DNA of 14,299 nt from Candidatus Equihabitans merdae (lineage in GTDB: Bacteria; Bacillota; Clostridia; Lachnospirales; Lachnospiraceae). The stretch covers positions 1 through 14,299 of the forward strand of contig JAGHUB010000036.1 of the NCBI GenBank assembly GCA_018065025.1. The letters are read 5' to 3'. Both the position numbers and the translations under genes were made by a program. The stretch's first letter is position 1. Every line of letters starts with the position of its first letter. The notes beneath the pieces are model-generated. The model was not told the DNA's origin. It was given only the letters and a program-made list of their open reading frames with translations, and did not search any database. Positions 14,206 through 14,299 of this stretch are shown here, one piece after another.

Positions 14206-14299
14206 AACCACCAGCTCAGCTGGTGGTTTCCTCTGCCCCTGTAAGGGGCTTAATGCCGGCCTGGGCCTCACAAGGCCCTCTGAATATAGGTCCTCTTCC
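14206..14299. mobile_element. Three tandem hairpins at the window edge, probable end of an IS200/IS605-like element
   Basis: The stretch holds a perfect 11-base inverted repeat AACCACCAGCT/AGCTGGTGGTT around one base (14206-14228), then GCCCCT/AGGGGC with loop GTA (14235-14249), then GGGCCT/AGGCCC with loop CACA (14263-14278). Consecutive subterminal hairpins without terminal inverted repeats, with hairpins also in the leader of tnpA, are typical of IS200/IS605 single-strand transposons. From memory this arrangement resembles clostridial copies, but no transposase codon is inside the window, so the identity is inference. An intergenic repeat, or a terminator of a gene beyond the edge, is the alternative; the minus-strand U-run after the first hairpin is short. 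Confidence 0.42.

Noticed and set aside
1..14299. CRISPR array, toxin-antitoxin pair, phage or defence genes
   Set aside because: Reading the window on both strands showed no regularly spaced repeats and no genes of these families; the coding content is housekeeping.

Overview
The window reads as chromosomal DNA of a low-to-moderate GC Gram-positive bacterium, most likely a clostridium and possibly Lachnospiraceae-like. That placement is inference. It rests on the order priA-def-fmt-rsmB-rlmN-PP2C phosphatase (the Bacillus/Clostridia arrangement, normally followed by prkC), on AGGAGG-type ribosome sites, on a tRNA gene without an encoded CCA, and on a MurE with the DNPR motif, which predicts meso-diaminopimelate peptidoglycan. 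Every gene I can support is on the minus strand, so transcription runs from high to low coordinates.

Right edge to about 10.2 kb: 14206-14278 holds three back-to-back hairpins that resemble the end of an IS200/IS605-type element continuing off the window. Next comes the promoter region of a membrane-anchored HtrA-like serine protease (12296-14047), with a symmetrical TGTGA-N6-TCACA site at about -40, the position of a class II Crp/Fnr activator. ClpX (10788-12215) follows with its own promoter, and then a small acidic zinc-ribbon protein (10204-10707).

Middle, 10.2 to 8.2 kb: a divergent signal-peptidase-II-like gene (9736-10200) lies 3 bases behind the zinc-ribbon gene. After it come a self-contained tRNA-Leu(CAG) unit with promoter and terminator, and uppP (undecaprenyl-diphosphatase, 8619-9455) with its own promoter and terminator. 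The 385-base gap at 8234-8618 carries the uppP terminator, an AT-rich stretch, a cluster of four hairpins that no gene explains, and the promoter of the next operon.

Left part, 8.2 kb to 1: a tight operon of murE, priA, def, fmt, rsmB, rlmN and the 5' part of a PP2C phosphatase gene (stp/prpC). The genes overlap by 3 or 4 bases or are separated by 1 to 26 bases, until a hairpin-containing gap of 73 bases before stp. It links cell-wall precursor synthesis, replication restart, N-terminal formyl-Met addition and removal, rRNA methylation and, presumably, Hanks-type Ser/Thr kinase signalling.

Most of the window is conserved housekeeping sequence. I see no CRISPR array, phage gene or defence system. 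The parts least explained by known genes are the right-edge hairpins, the operator in front of htrA, the structured gap upstream of murE, and the unusual lspA-like/zinc-ribbon pair.
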